A DNA stretch of 64,000 nt from Rhabdornis inornatus (taxonomy: Eukaryota > Chordata > Aves > Passeriformes > Rhabdornithidae): assembly GCA_013397075.1 (NCBI GenBank), contig VWZS01000240.1:1115421-1179420 (forward strand), written 5' to 3'. Under the pieces are notes generated by a model, which had not been told where the DNA came from, made no database searches, and worked only from the letters and a program-made list of their open reading frames with translations. Of this stretch, positions 1-14,373 are shown in pieces (positions within the stretch are counted from its first letter, which is position 1; every line of letters starts with the position of its first letter). Position numbers and translations under genes: made by a program.

Positions 1-421
1 AATGCACGCTTTTTGAAATGCAAAAAAATGAAAGACCCTCCTCCCAAATTGAGGATACAGCCTTTCATTAGAAAATAAAGATGAAATTTTTAGACTTGTA
101 TTTTTCATACTAAAAGGTTACTCTAATTGTCCAACACACACAACATATTGAAAGAAGTTTTAAGATTTTTTTCTTTAAATATTTAACTTAATGACAAAAA
201 AATGAAAAAATTAGCACTTGCTACTGTGTGCCTATACATGCAGACTTACTGCTATCTGCTGAGCATTTATTTTAATGATTAAAAATCTTCAAGTTGTAAA
301 CAAATTGTATTTTGCTCTTTTTTTTACATTAACTATAAAAGGTCTTTCCTAGTTCCTTGGTTTGAAAGAGCAATTAGTTGTCTGCAGACAGTTCTTTGCC
401 TTACAAAAAAACCTGTTTTAC

Positions 422-437
422 AAAAAAAAAAAAAAAA
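422..437 (+). repeat. Poly-A run, 16 bases
   Basis: A simple homopolymer; no transposon was recognised next to it. Confidence 0.95.
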
Positions 438-1370
438 CACCAAACCAAAAACAGACGAAGTACCAAGAAGACATATAGGAACAACTGTTAGAACTAGGGA
501 AAAGTGGAGTACTAGAAGAGGCATTTTACAACAACATATTACAAGCAAGTAGGTTGGATATGATCAACAAAACCCAAAGCTAACAGACTGTGGGAAAAAA
601 AAACTATTGATAAAAAAATATTTTAATAGATACTTTTTGAAAATACTAGAAAAAAGGAATAAGAATTGTTATATAATGCCCATGTAAGGATCACTGTCTC
701 AAATGAAAGACCTGGAAACGTCAGTCTCTTGTGGTGTCTTAATGACTGTGGACAACATAGAACTGAGCATCCCATCATGTATATACACCCTATTCTTAAG
801 CAATTCAGCATATGGGACAATGAAGCTTGGCTCATGTAAACTCTAAAAAAAGAAGAATTGTGAAACAGAAAGCTTCAGAACCGAAAAAATTATAAATGAC
901 GCCTAAGTAAAATAAGAAATGCTAAAGAATCTTGAGACAGAAATTTCAAAGACATGCCAATACATACAAATATTAAACACAAAATAAGACCTAACAATAT
1001 ACTGCTCATCAGGCATCCAATATAGTATATAAACCAGAATGATCCAATCCTCTATTTGAATAAATTTTAAACATTTGTAGGAACCCAAAAATACTATTAA
1101 AATTCCATTCACATATCTGTTATTATTTTTCATTACTTCTGTTAGAAATCTGAGCTTATTTCTAATAGGATTACCTATTTTAAAGGCAGTGAATTTTCCT
1201 GTAGCACATTCTCTCAGTGTGCGTTTGTGAACTTCCTTAATGTACAGTTTCATTTTTATTGCAAAAAAGACATTTTCCCATAGATATGGAAATACAGAAA
1301 AAATATTAAGATACATTTGATTGTAAGTATTTTCACATACTTGAGATATTTAATGTCTGTGTTTATCACG

Positions 1371-1387
1371 CACACACACACACACAC
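1371..1387 (+). repeat. (CA)n dinucleotide run
   Basis: About eight CA units. Confidence 0.95.
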
Positions 1388-3225
1388 GATCACAAATCAT
1401 AGAATCCCAGACGTAACCCTTTTTCCATGTCCAGCATGAAAATTATGTGTTTGTAAGACATGAAGAAGCTAATAAAACTACTGAAGAACAAAACGCAGAC
1501 AATGGTTGTTCGTTTTTTTCTCTAGCAACATTTTTTCCTTAGTTTACGTGATCTGAACACCATTAAAAAAATCAACCTTCCACCGCAGACACTGTACATT
1601 ACATCATGTATAATCACTAGGACACAGACTTTTATGCTTTGCCAACATTCTTCTTCAAATCAGTGTTTTGGAATCCACAATTTGACAACAAAATAAGTTT
1701 ATGTAGAGTAAATATTATTAGAAAGACTAACATCTCAATTTACCTTTAAAACTTGAATTTATAATCATGCTATTCTCTTGAATCCAAAAGGTACATGAAA
1801 ATATGCTAAGTGCAAAACCTAGCTACAGGACTACATAAGAAAAGATCTTGGTGTACAGAGCATATTGTACCACTGAGAGCATGGGTGCAATCTTAATTCC
1901 ACTCTCCAGTTCACTCCTGTGAAGACAGGACACTGAAACAAACAGCAGCAGTGGGAGTCCCAGATCTTGCAGAACTCAGAACAAGTAAAGATGCAACAGT
2001 AAAGTACAGTAAAGATGCAACACAGATAACCTAAATGGATGAACCTTCCTATCAAGTCAACCTTGATATGATTACATTTACATCAAACTTGGGAACATTT
2101 TGTAATTTCTCTTTAATTTAATTTCTACTGAGACTGTTGATATCTGAAGACAAACAAACAAATAAACAAAAACCCAGTGCATTTTCAACTAGAATACTGC
2201 TTGAATTCAATTTGGGGCATCATTGAAAGAAATGGTGATCTAATTTGACCTTTGCACCTAAGAGTTTTACTATGCTGGAAACAATATATTTACAGAAGAT
2301 ATTCTGAATTATTCTCAGCTGTCTAGGAAGTAAAATCTTCAATTACTCTCTTTGTGGAAGCATTATAATAATAGTCTTAAACAGCAACACTGTATGTTTT
2401 AATAAAGTTTAAACTTTACAACTTCGATACCTGAACTACTTTTAAAATATTAAAATAGCATTCTAGAGGCAAGCACTCTTTTTCATAAGAGCAGGAGCAT
2501 ATGAAACTTTAGTGTAACCTTGCTGTAAAGAAAAGTTTTAAAAATAGAATTTAAAACAATGCAGCCCTTCTATTGCTTTGAGCCAACATTTTTTGAATTC
2601 TGTGTCACTAGTTGTTAGCAAGGTCCAGTAAAAATAGATGTTCTTTAAAAGAACATGTGTTTTTATTGGTTCACTCCAGGGCCCTAAAATGCCAACAGCT
2701 GCAAGTAAGAAACTGAATTTCCTTCTAAAAACATACATAAAAATACTTTTTGGAGCACAGTGAAGAGAAGACATCATCCAACTTGGTACTGACAAAAAGG
2801 AAATGTTGGATGTACGCTTTTAAGAAAGTTGAAAGCTAAAGGAAGTGTTTAATTTGAAATACTATATCTAAATTCTGTTATCTCAAACTTGTGAAAACTT
2901 GCACACTTGGGAAAACTTCAAACAGACAATATATTTTGTGCAACACAGGTAATCTAAATATCGGATCTGAGGATTAATTGTGCCCTTAAATGCATATTCC
3001 CATGAGTTCAGCACATTAAGAAACACAGGCTGTTAATTGAGAAAACTGCTTCTCTACCTCAGATACTCTGAGTATATCAAGGAGTATGAGAGCAGTGTAG
3101 ACACATGTCAGTGAGAAAATGTCTTGGTCAGAACACTGATGACTTTGCCAAGTAAAGGTTATTAAAGCCTCGTAAATGGTAACATAATTTTATAAAGGTA
3201 TCACACAAACAACTTACTGAGAATT

Positions 3226-3307
3226 AACTTTACTGTGTGGTCTACTGTGTGCATTCACAGTCCTGTAACTTTACTGTGTGGTCTACTGTGTGCATTCACA
3301 GTCCTGT
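3226..3307 (+). repeat. Perfect 41-bp tandem duplication
   Basis: Two identical 41-base copies, 3226-3266 and 3267-3307, each starting AACTTTACTGTGTGG and ending CACAGTCCTGT. Each unit also contains two copies of TACTGTGTG. Confidence 0.98.
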
Positions 3308-4691
3308 AGCTGAAGAGGCAATATAGACAATTGAAAGTGCAAAAAAACTTAACCCCAAAATCAATACTGAGAAAGGTTTCCTCTCTTCTTCCAAACCCAC
3401 ACATTTGTTTCCCCCCAAAACTCTCCTAGCTTATCTAGCCTGATTCAGGTGATAATGTACTTGACAGACAGGGAACCTCATTAAGCCTACTCCGAATGTT
3501 CCTCGAGCAACCATCAATGCCCAGCTATACAGTTGTCAGTACAACATCATTCATTCCCAGCAACAGGGACTCAATCTTCTCTTCAACTTTATTTCCACCA
3601 CGCAACTCCTCTAAATACACTCAGTCTTCTGAAACAAATACCTTTGTACCCAGCACAGGATATATCAAAAGCAGCTAAGACACAAAACGAAAAGCAAAGA
3701 GGTAACATACCAAAAGGATAAGAAGAGATTCAGCTAGGAAAGCAAGGATAGACAGTCAAGTAAACATATCCTTCCCTCCCATCTTAAAATGTAAACTGTT
3801 AGGCTACTGTTGAGTCTTTTTTAATGAGCATCAGGTAACATGATTCAGCAGATTGAGGATGTTTGTGAGAGGCAGTGGTTCGAGCTGCAATGGGTGCTGA
3901 CCCCATTCAGTAACTCTCCAGGTGGGATTGCTGAAAAAGCAAAGGGAAATCCAGACAAATTGAAAAAGCAGCATCTGCTAAAAGGGACACTGATGCAGAG
4001 GTCAAGAAATGGACCAGGAGAATATCACTGAGTAAAGTCCATGAGGCCCACCCAGAAAATGACTGTTAAAAGACAGCCCCAGTTCCAGTTATACAAAAGG
4101 AGTAAAGATGGTTTACCTTGAATCAAGTATTTCAGAAGATAGAAAAATCAATGCAAATAACCACTTAATAGTGTTTGGCCTTTACCAGAAAATGAGGTTG
4201 CATTAACATATCAAACATAACTTTAGCACTTGTATAAACAAATCATCTTTAACATGCTGTCAGCTTTTCAGCATTTTCTTCTTCAACCTGTACCTGTAAC
4301 ATGTTAACGTAGTGTTACAATGCCTGCCACAACTACACAGATTGATGAGGTTTTTTTTGATCATTATTTAACATGATTATTCAGTGAGGTGTTCTCAAAG
4401 TAAAAGTACAAAACCACAAAACTTCTGTTACAGAGAAGTAAAGCAAAACCTGCAAGCCATTGGAGAAATAATGTTAGTAGGGACAAAGATGGAATACAGC
4501 AAAGCATCAACATCGAGCAGAGCGACCTCCTGTCCCCAACCATTTGGTCCCTGTAGAGCTCGTATAAAGACAACATCTATCCCCAGAGGTTTCATGCAGA
4601 AGCCTGTTTAACTCTGCACTTCTTAGGTCACTCAGGCTGTTCCTGTGCTTTCAAAGAGACATAAATATTTTGCTACACCAGGGTCCCTCGC

Positions 4692-4714
4692 TCTCATCTC
4701 ATCTCATCTCATCT
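4692..4714 (+). repeat. (ATCTC)n short array
   Basis: About four to five TCTCA units. Confidence 0.95.
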
Positions 4715-7700
4715 TGAACCAGGATGGTAATGTCAGATGAATTTCTCACTTTGTATTTCAGCACAGATTTGATCCAGGAAATGGTAGTGTGACACTACCT
4801 GGCTCAGGAAGCAACAGCTAAAACTGACTATAACAGAAAACCATAACACTTCCTTACTACAAATGCAGTCCTGGTGGCTATTTAATCCTGTTACAGTTAT
4901 ATTTGCTTTTAATATTACTATATGGCATATAATATTTTTCATTGCCTTTCATTAAAAGGAATCCAAACTAACCTCTCCTGAACTTATGGCAATATGTTAG
5001 GGGAAAAAAAGTCAACACATTATGCCATTTATATGCTAGGGGAAAAGGAAAGAAATTGATTTGTCTCTGTTATTAAAGGTATGGGGGTCAAAGTCTAATG
5101 AAACAAATGTACTAATATGAGGCAAAATTTTGCACTAAGTTCTTTCCTGAATTCTCAATAGTATTTGATTGTCTTATTCAATTAGTACATACTAAAGATA
5201 ATATTTCATTAGAATACATTTGTTCATCTAAAGTCCTTATCAAAACTTGCAGTGCTTACAAACTTAAGAATCAGCAGTGGCATAAACACACAGGAGTACA
5301 CTTGAGTAGCTTGCTGAAAAAAACCCCACAGTGCCTAGGTATTGTAATGTGCTTGTTCCTGTACTGACCTGAGAGAGGTCAGGCTGGTGAGGCAGGTGGG
5401 TCTTTGGTCTGATGTGATGGCACCAGTCAGTGTTATGAGGCCTCCCTAGTTTAAAAGTACATAACCACAGTCTCCCACAAATAGCTTAATTCTGTCATTA
5501 AACTTAAGGCAACATATTTTTATTCAAGTCACACAAAAATCAAAAGTGAGTGTTAAGTCAGTCACTCTGGGTCAGCCAGTGCATAATGACTTGATTGCGT
5601 ATCAGTGCCTTCACTTCAAACACTGAGTACTCTGCCACATTATGTGGACTTTCATGCACAAAGACCATGCTGAACTGGAATTCTCAATTACTGAAGTGGT
5701 GTGAAACAAAAATAACCTAGTTCCTACTGAATCACTTGGGAAATTGGTTTATGTTCTCCAAATTCTGGGAAAGTCAGAGTGCATCTGAATGGCAGAACTA
5801 CTTTCCACATGCATTTTTTTCCTTTATGCATTTTAAGTAAAATGCTCATGAGCAAAGTAAGTGACACACCATACATTGACGGAAAATGCATCAATACCAC
5901 TGAAAGATAAGTTTATGGGGTACTGAGATCCTACTACTACACAGCATAATACTTCCAGAAGTGACAAAGTGCATCTATGTTTTGAAATTAGTTAACACAT
6001 ATTCATTGCAGTGAACAACTGAAGCACAGATAATTATTCCAGACACCAAACATGAAAAAGACAAAGAAACAAAGCTACTTTTTCACCTGTTATATTTTTA
6101 AGTCTTCACCTCTGGAAATCTGAAAACAATAAATACAATGTAAAGCAAACAAAAATAATTCAATTGATTTTTTCTCTTAGTTGTTATTTTGTTCACCTTT
6201 TCTTACTTTGTTTATAATCATCTGTACTTCAGACTGGCTCCCAGCTCAAATATGCCAAATAGAACACAAGTGTTCTCACTCTGACTGCCCTTCTTCCCCC
6301 TCCCCTCAATATTTTTTTTTTTTTAACAGTCTGCCCCTTGTCCCAAATTCATCACCATTTCTGGAGAGGCAAACATCTTGCACCACTTGGATGCTATACA
6401 CTCTTTCCTTTGCAGACAAAAATAATACCAAAGTCATCCAGTCAAAACACAAACCAACCTTTGGTGTCACTGTGAATTATGTACTTTGAACTGCAGATGT
6501 TTGGAAGCACTTATATAAATAGGATTTATCCTTTTTCTTCTAGAGTAATAATTTTAAAAGAAATAAAGAAATAAATGAGTTTCTACATAATAATCACTAG
6601 AAAAAATTTCCATTAAATTATAATTTTGAACTAAGGTTTTCTAACCACTGAGAAAAATTACTTCAAAGTTTTGGAAGACCATCAACAAATGTATTTGAAT
6701 GATTATTTATACAATGCCCAGCAGCTTAGAACTACTGGAATTTCAAGAAAGAAAAGTGTTTTAGTAGAATTTAGGCCTCAGAAACATATGCATCTCTAAA
6801 AATCTATATTCTATTAGTAAGAGAAATGCTTAGATATAAAAGCTTCCTTTTTTTTTGTAGCAGTGCAACGGTGTCTTGCTTCAAAAAACTACAAAAAGAA
6901 ATGCATCAAAATACAAATAAAACATTTTTGTTTTCTTTGTCACTACGAGCCAGTTGCAACCTGCAGCATTACGGCAGATAATACATTGTACACGTGACTA
7001 GGTTTCCTCCTACCATTTCTCTCCCTGTCTATTTCTGAACACTCCAAATGCAGCAAAACAAGTTTTCATTTATTCTCAATAGTTAAAGGAACTGTAAATG
7101 CACAGTAAGATATTCAGAAAATTTAGACCATAAATTTTAACTGTTTACACCCTTCATGTTAACCATCCTTACATGTGCAGCAATTCCACAGCACCAAGTA
7201 GCACTGATACCCACCCAACTGCATTCTCTACATATTCTTACTTCCTTGCAATGATAACATTTCAGAGATCAAAACAACCCTCATCTACTTTTCAATGAGT
7301 TCAGCACACGTAGACTTTCCTAATCAATGAAACTCATTATAAAAATGTGCAAGAAATAGAGAAAGGAAAAGGTGACGTTCTTGAGCTGTATGTGACTCAC
7401 GGGCCATTCAAGCATGGTTCCTGTGCTGGCTGTGCACTGGATAACCACACCTGTGCTCACAGGGGCTGCTGACAGCCTCCTGATCAGCAGGAGGAAGCAA
7501 CAGCAGGAGCTGCTGAAGCCTTGTAACTGGGTCACCTTCACATTTTCCTGTGTCCATTGCATCTAAGTTAACAAACTTACCTCACCTCTGAGTTGTTTCT
7601 AATCAAAACACAAAACTAGTAACCTGGAGTAAAACATTTATTTATGAGGCTGTACTGGGTCTGAAAGTAAGAAAAAATGCATTCAACTAAACTAAGAGTG

Positions 7701-10353
7701 CTTTTTTCCTAATTGCCTGTCACATATAAAGAAGCAACTTCTGCTTTACATCAAAGCCACATTATTAATTCAATTTTTAAATTTCATGTCTATAAGTCTA
7801 ATAAATAATGTATAAACTAAGCATGTAAGCAGAGGAGTAGTACATGAGTAGTATGCCTGCTCATGCCCCACTGCAGAGTTTTAGAAAAACCAGAGACTGT
7901 CACAGTACAACGACATTATGATTCACATATCATTGCTATATTTAAAAGCAAAGGAAACTACCAACACTCCCAAATCAGCAAATGAAAAACACTAATTAAA
8001 ATTTTATCATAAGAGCAAAAGAACACTCAAGAGCCAAGATTCTCTTTTAAAAGTAATGACAAAAACCAAAAACATAAGTCTTGATTAGCTAAATTCTAAA
8101 TAACTGAATAAAGTACAGTACAGTCAGCAAGTACAATAATAGCTAGATGTCCATTTACTTTCAATGGATATCAGCAAGTCCAGCATACAGATACAAGAGA
8201 AGACTTCAGAGCAGAAACTTCTGCACAGAAAATAATTCAGAGTAATTAACTTCAACATCTTTAAAAACTTTAAAGAACAAAATTGCACAATGCCCAAGAG
8301 GTTTTGGAATAAATCTGCCACTTAAGCAGAACATTCATTAATATACTACTTACACGAAAACCAGAATCTAAATACCCGCCTGAACTACCTGAAATAATTC
8401 CTATCACGGTTAAATAATAAGTAATACTGCAAGAAAGGTCACCAAGAAGCAAGTCAAAACATCTGAATATTAAAATATTATTCTCATCTTATTTTATTTA
8501 TGGTTTTAGCATGCATTTTCCAAATCAATGCAACTCCCACATACTCATTTGCAAGGCAGCTTTGGTGAAACATTATGTATTACTAATGGATGGAACAAAA
8601 ATTTCAGAAAGCCATAAACTATATTTTTAAATAACTTTAGAAAAGAAATTTACTTCTCCTCCTTCATTGCTGAAAGAAGGAAACATAAGTCTTCCCTCTC
8701 CAAGTTCTTTAGTTTCTCCCTCCTTCAAATGCAGCATCTTTCCCTTCTTTTGCATGTCAGAATGTACACATAATGTAGAGTTTAATTCTCAGTTCTTGTC
8801 TTGGCCTAAAAAAGGTTCACTTCACTACACCACTTTATTTCTTTTTCCTTTTTTACTTCACCTATTTACCATACATATTCTCTTTATAACATGATTCTTC
8901 TTTAATTATACTCATAAATAATTATGTTGTAACTTTTCATAAACAATCACTTTTTCCAACACTCAAATCAAGTCAGTAAATAGTTTCTTGGTTTGTGGGA
9001 TGACAAATTAGCATAGAAAGTTTAAGAACCTTAATCAACCAACAGGATCATGTCAGAACTGGGATTACTATACCCCAAACCTTTGCTTTATAGACGTGAC
9101 CAAACGACACGGAGCTATTGCTGCGTGTGGCCACATGTTTTGCTGGTTCCTCAGAAGAGCAGTCAGCTCCATTACAACCAGATGGCCTGTGGCCAAGAGA
9201 CAGCTTGTCAAATATCTGACAACATACCATGACAGAAAGTTGACAATTGCTTTTGTTTAAAGCCTTTACCTCACCCCCACTTAATAATCTGCAGTGTTGG
9301 TACTTGAATAATACATATAGAGGTAGTGAAAATGTGAAAGCTGTAAGAAAAGGAGAAATTTTAGAAATATTCACAGCCTAATCTTCCAACTAGATCTAGA
9401 AATTAGCAATCTGATTTGCAGATATAAGCAAGGCACTCAGCTGCAGACTGAGATTATGTTTTTAGAAAGTACAACCTTGTTTAATTGAATGTAACCAATA
9501 TTAGTTGACAAGAAAACAAAATTTGGTAAGCAATCTGTCATTCTAATGAGCTGATTTTCAAATAATCTTCAATGGATTTTTGTAAAATCCATATACAAAC
9601 AAGGCTATTGCTGAAACATGAAGTTGGCATTTACTGCACAAAAGGACACGAATACTTCTGGTCTATCTTTAAATATCATCATATTTTTCAAGAAAACAGT
9701 ATCATGGATCACTGTATAGATGGCAGAGTTTTAACATCTTTTTATTTTGATACTGTAATCATGGTATTGCAGGTGTACCTTGTAGCACATGCTGTCTGTC
9801 GTGGTAAATTTCATACTCTCAATTGAGCCATCAGTTGCTTAAGTAGCAGTTCTTGAATATTTTCTGGTGTATAATATGTCCACACAAAACTTGTTTAACA
9901 TGCAATAAAAACTACTTTAAACTAGAGATTATTACAAAGTAAAACACAACTAGGTAGGTGAAAACAAACCTCTGCAGATAAGTCAGGGACAACTGACACT
10001 TTTCAAATAAATGATCCCAATCTGTAGTATGTTGGAGTCAGTAAGTCAGGGGTCTCTCTGAATTCTTCAGAGAGAGAACAGAATGCAGGAATTGAATTAA
10101 AGCCATTGGATGGATTGAAGTATGCTAAGCCACTCACACATAAAGCAGAGGTGAAAGTTTAGGTTGTAGCATGAGTGAGTAAGTAATTGAAATAAGTTTT
10201 AAGTGCTTTTAGTAAGTAAAACGTCTTAGATGCCTGAGAAGTAGTACATGTTCCAGTGAAGGTTGAAAAACATACTAGTGTTTCCTTAGAGGCTCCAAGA
10301 ACCTAGCTTCAGACATTAAATAGAGTTAGAGTTAAGAATATTGCTTACATTTT

Positions 10354-10770
10354 TGTTAGAACAAGATAGGCCATGTACGTAGTTTATACATAGCCTGGTG
10401 TGCTAAGAAACCAGAATTCTAATAGGTTAAGAAGTAGTGGTCCGAGTTTGTGTCTCAGCTTGTTGGAAAGTTCCTATAAAAGAACATGCATTAGGGAGAG
10501 CTGGTGCTCTAGGCCATGGCTTTATGCCATGTGCATTTTGCCACCCGCATTTTGTCACCCGCATTTTGCCACCTGCATTTTGCCATTGCTTTTGCCACTT
10601 GCTTTTATGCCATGTGCTCTTGTCATTGCTTTGCTTTGTTTTTGCCTTTGAGACTGATGTGCTTCTGTAATAAATAACTTTATAGCAACTATTAACTTGC
10701 TTGGCTTTTTAAAGAAGAATATAACCCGACAGTGTGGGTGCCTCAGAGCACCCGGAGGTTCAAAACCTCA
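10354..10770 (+). mobile_element. Probable solo LTR with internal minisatellite
   Basis: The organisation resembles a retroviral LTR on the plus strand: a TATA box (CCTATAAAAG, 10473-10482), then a transcribed part with a GCATTTTGCCACC tandem repeat, a polyadenylation signal AATAAA at 10669-10674, and a U5-like tail ending CAAAACCTCA. Possible borders are TG at 10354 and CA near 10770, but I found no target-site duplication and no second copy. It could be another kind of repeat; the family is not identified. Confidence 0.4.
10533..10590 (+). repeat. 14-bp minisatellite, about 4 units
   Basis: Units GCATTTTGCCACCC, GCATTTTGTCACCC, GCATTTTGCCACCT, then decaying GCATTTTGCCATT and related CTTTTGCCACTT copies. 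It lies inside the probable solo LTR. Confidence 0.9.
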
Positions 10771-11880
10771 CAGTAGTATTTGCTCTTTTCCCATGGATTT
10801 TTAGGAAACTTCAATAATGGAGGACAGAACTATGTGAAAGCAATATTAATGGCAGTGTTTTAACTAAGTATAAGGGTGAAAATGAAGCAACTAATTACAA
10901 ATCTTCAAATGTTATTGTGAAAACGCTTTCTGTCTCATCAATACAGAGAAAGTAACTGTAAATACAGTTAACTAACAGAAAATATATAAATTGTATTCTA
11001 GATAGCTTTTACAGTTTGTTTATATGCACTGAAAAGTGGAATCAAAATAATTTTTAAAAATCAAGAAATTTATCAGCTTTGTGCAAACTTTAAATAAATC
11101 ATACCTAGAATACAAAGGCATCCCACAAAGAAAGATTCAAGAAAGTAAAGCAAAGCTCTGCAAAAACTGAAACAAAACCACACATTTATGAATTATGTAT
11201 TGCTCAGCTTTGGTAACACAGAGAAATGCCTGTATGATTTTGGTACATAAGTAAGACTTTGCAAATATTAAAAAGCTATTAAATCTGAAGATTCTACCTC
11301 TGTGACAAATTTTAGCTTCAGCTTCATTAAGGTGTTTTACAGAGATCGATGTATTGGATACCCAAACAGATGCCCCTTCTCAAGTCGGCTGATCCTGCAG
11401 CTTTGAATAACAGTCTCCTAAAAGCTTTTGGATATGTTACTGAAAAGCAGAAATGCTTAAACTGAAAATCACCTGCCTTTGACCTGTGCAATTACCAATA
11501 CTGCTCTCATCCCAGCAATTCCATTCTTCGTGTATAGACAATAGGACACCCTAAGGAGAGAAAAAATTAAGAAAAACACAAAACCAGAAGAATTTTATGA
11601 GAACATCTGAAAGCAAAGTGATAGGCCTGCCTGCCAAAACAAACAAAATGGCTAAAATGTGTGACTACTGCTGAGAAGAGTCTAGATACCACAGAAGACA
11701 CTGTACATGACATAAGGAGAACATGTAAGGAGAGACACAGCTGTTGGCTACAGTAGAAGGAGAGCTGATGGAACGATTTAGTACAAGGTATTAATAACAA
11801 TTTTGCTGTTTCTTCCTGAAGACTGGCACTGGATACTCTCCTTTTCACAATGAGTCTTTCGAGACTCATTTTTCAGACTA

Positions 11881-11907
11881 AGATTCAGTTCTAAGATTCA
11901 GTTCTAA
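11881..11907 (+). repeat. 13-bp tandem repeat, two units
   Basis: AAGATTCAGTTCT occurs twice in succession and is followed by a partial AAG. Confidence 0.9.
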
Positions 11908-12385
11908 GTCCTAACATTTTTACTGCGAACAGGGCCCCAAGCAATGAGGCTGAAAAAATGCTTGTAGACCAAGAAAGAAAAACTTTGTCCTAAAGATGAA
12001 GGAATTAAACTCACAGAGAGGCCTAATGTTCACTCATACTGAATACAAGACAGCACAGCACTTTCAGGAAAAAATTAGTGAAAACTATTGTTTCCTAACA
12101 TTGCTGGTATCTGTAATACCATCTCTGAAGTAAGAAATTTTTCATTATGATTATAACAAGACTTGAAAGAAATCTTACCTATTGGTGAAAAGTCATCTCA
12201 AGAGACAACTAGGAGCAAAGTGTTCATAGCTATTCTTTCGATAGAGAGCTTTACTCTGGTTTTTTTGGGATTCTCTAATCTTTGGTAATACTTCTGCAGA
12301 TAGCAGAGAAAGATGATACACCTAATTAAGAAATAAGCAACGGCATAACTGAAAGATGACCAATAACTGTCACACAACTTTGGTT

Positions 12386-12400
12386 TTATATATATATATA
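12386..12400 (+). repeat. (TA)n run
   Basis: About seven TA units. Confidence 0.9.
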
Positions 12401-14346
12401 CTTAAATTTACATATTTATAGCTAGTAATTAATAAGTAATAAGTAATGCTAAAATTCCTGTCTCAAAAGATAGTTATAAATTCTATATTATTAACAATAT
12501 AACATGGACATTCATAAGCATTACTGCATCAGTATTTTATATCAATTAAATACTGTGTAGTTAGCCACTTGTATTCTGTATTTCTGATCACAACTCCAGA
12601 ACTGCAAAAAGTTGCCATACTTGTGTGATTTAATACTGTTGTTCATCTGCAATAATTTTTCTTTTTATATAGCTATACGTATACTTTTTACAGTCACAAC
12701 TTCCTAAGGGCCCTTAAGTATTTCTATGTATTTGAATAGTGTAATTTAAAGAAGTATTTTCAATACAAAAGTAAACTATAAACCAAAATGATATTTTGTG
12801 CTTCATATTCAACAATAAATAAAAAAAATGACTGAAAAGAATGACAACAAAGCACTAATGTCAGAAAGCATTAAAAAGTTCCCTTACAAGAGCATCTTAC
12901 AATCACATGAAGACTATATGCAATAGGAAAGCCTGTCCTTCATTTGCAATAGAGGGTAATGGAAGCTAAATTTTTCTTGTTCTCAAGCAACTCAGCTTGA
13001 AAAATAATTAACAGTGAATAAACAGAACATGGAAAAGAGGCTAAATCCTAGATACTCACAATCTGAAGCACGAAACAGTAAAGCCATACAACAAACAAAT
13101 GTAGGCATACTTGGTGAACCAGACAAAGATAAGTTAATGCTACTGTGAAATCTCTCTTTCATAAAGAGAATATTGATAGATTTTCTTGTCCCTTTTTTTT
13201 CGTGTAGGAGTACTACACACTTTAAACCAGAATATGTAAAATAATTTCATCAAGCCAAAGGACTTGGAAAAATTGATTAACAGCTTCACAACCAAAAAAA
13301 GAAAACAGAAAAAAGAAGAAAAAAGAAAAAAATAATCATGATATTCAGACCAAACCAAGAAAGAAAACCGCCTTTTTCGTAATTGTTAACTGATCATTTA
13401 AAACCAGTTAAAAATTTAGAAAGAAATGGAACTAACAAAAACATTTTTAAGTCTCAAATTTCAGTCACAATCATCTGCAATTCTGTTGAAAATGAATAAT
13501 CAGCTAAACAATATCACAGTAATTTTTCTTTACATCCTCTGTTACTGCTAGACCTTAGCTGCCTTACTCATCTCCTTTCTTTACAGCTTAGCACACATGC
13601 TGAATCATAAGGATGACTGTGGAGGGTATTGCAATGCTGGAAGAGAGGTCAATATTTCACGTCAGGGACTCTGGAAATAAAAATAAATTCAGTCAACAAA
13701 AAGTAGCTCTATTCATTCTTCTTAGCTGCATGTTCCACAACACTCTTACTCAATTACTGATGTTGTAGAAGTGGCACGATCAGCAATACAGTTTGCCTGC
13801 TATTCTTGGAAGATATCTCCATTGCACAATTAAATCCAAACTTTCCATTCTGTGTATCACTTTATTTGCATTTTATGCTACTAGTTTGAAACCTATTTCT
13901 CCTTGAAGGAGCCAAGTTCATTTACATCTTGAAGGACAAAAATCAGCACTAGAAAAGTCTGCATATAAAGTAGTCTAATAATTTTCAAAGGAAAAGTTCT
14001 GAATACAAACATACTAGAATACTTTCTCCAAGAACATTGATAGCTTTTACTACCCTATTTATTTTAATAAACCTAATTCTCTTTCTTAAAATCATCTCAT
14101 TTTTATCCTTAATTTCATATAATACACAATCTGCATGCTACTTAGCACTTTCTCTACTTATTAAGCTTTGTTCTGCACCATGGTGTGCTATCTGAGAAAA
14201 CAAACTGTATTCCTTTTTGATTTAAGCAAACTCAAAGATGCACTCCAGGAATTCACCTAGTGCATTCTGACAAAAATGGTATTCAGTCTATAGGACCTGA
14301 CAACAGCTAATCTGACTAAAAAAACCAGACAAACAAAACACCATAA

Positions 14347-14373
14347 ACCAAACCAAACCAAACCAAACCAAAA
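14347..14373 (+). repeat. (AACCA)n short array
   Basis: About five AACCA/CCAAA units within a longer A- and C-rich stretch. Confidence 0.95.
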
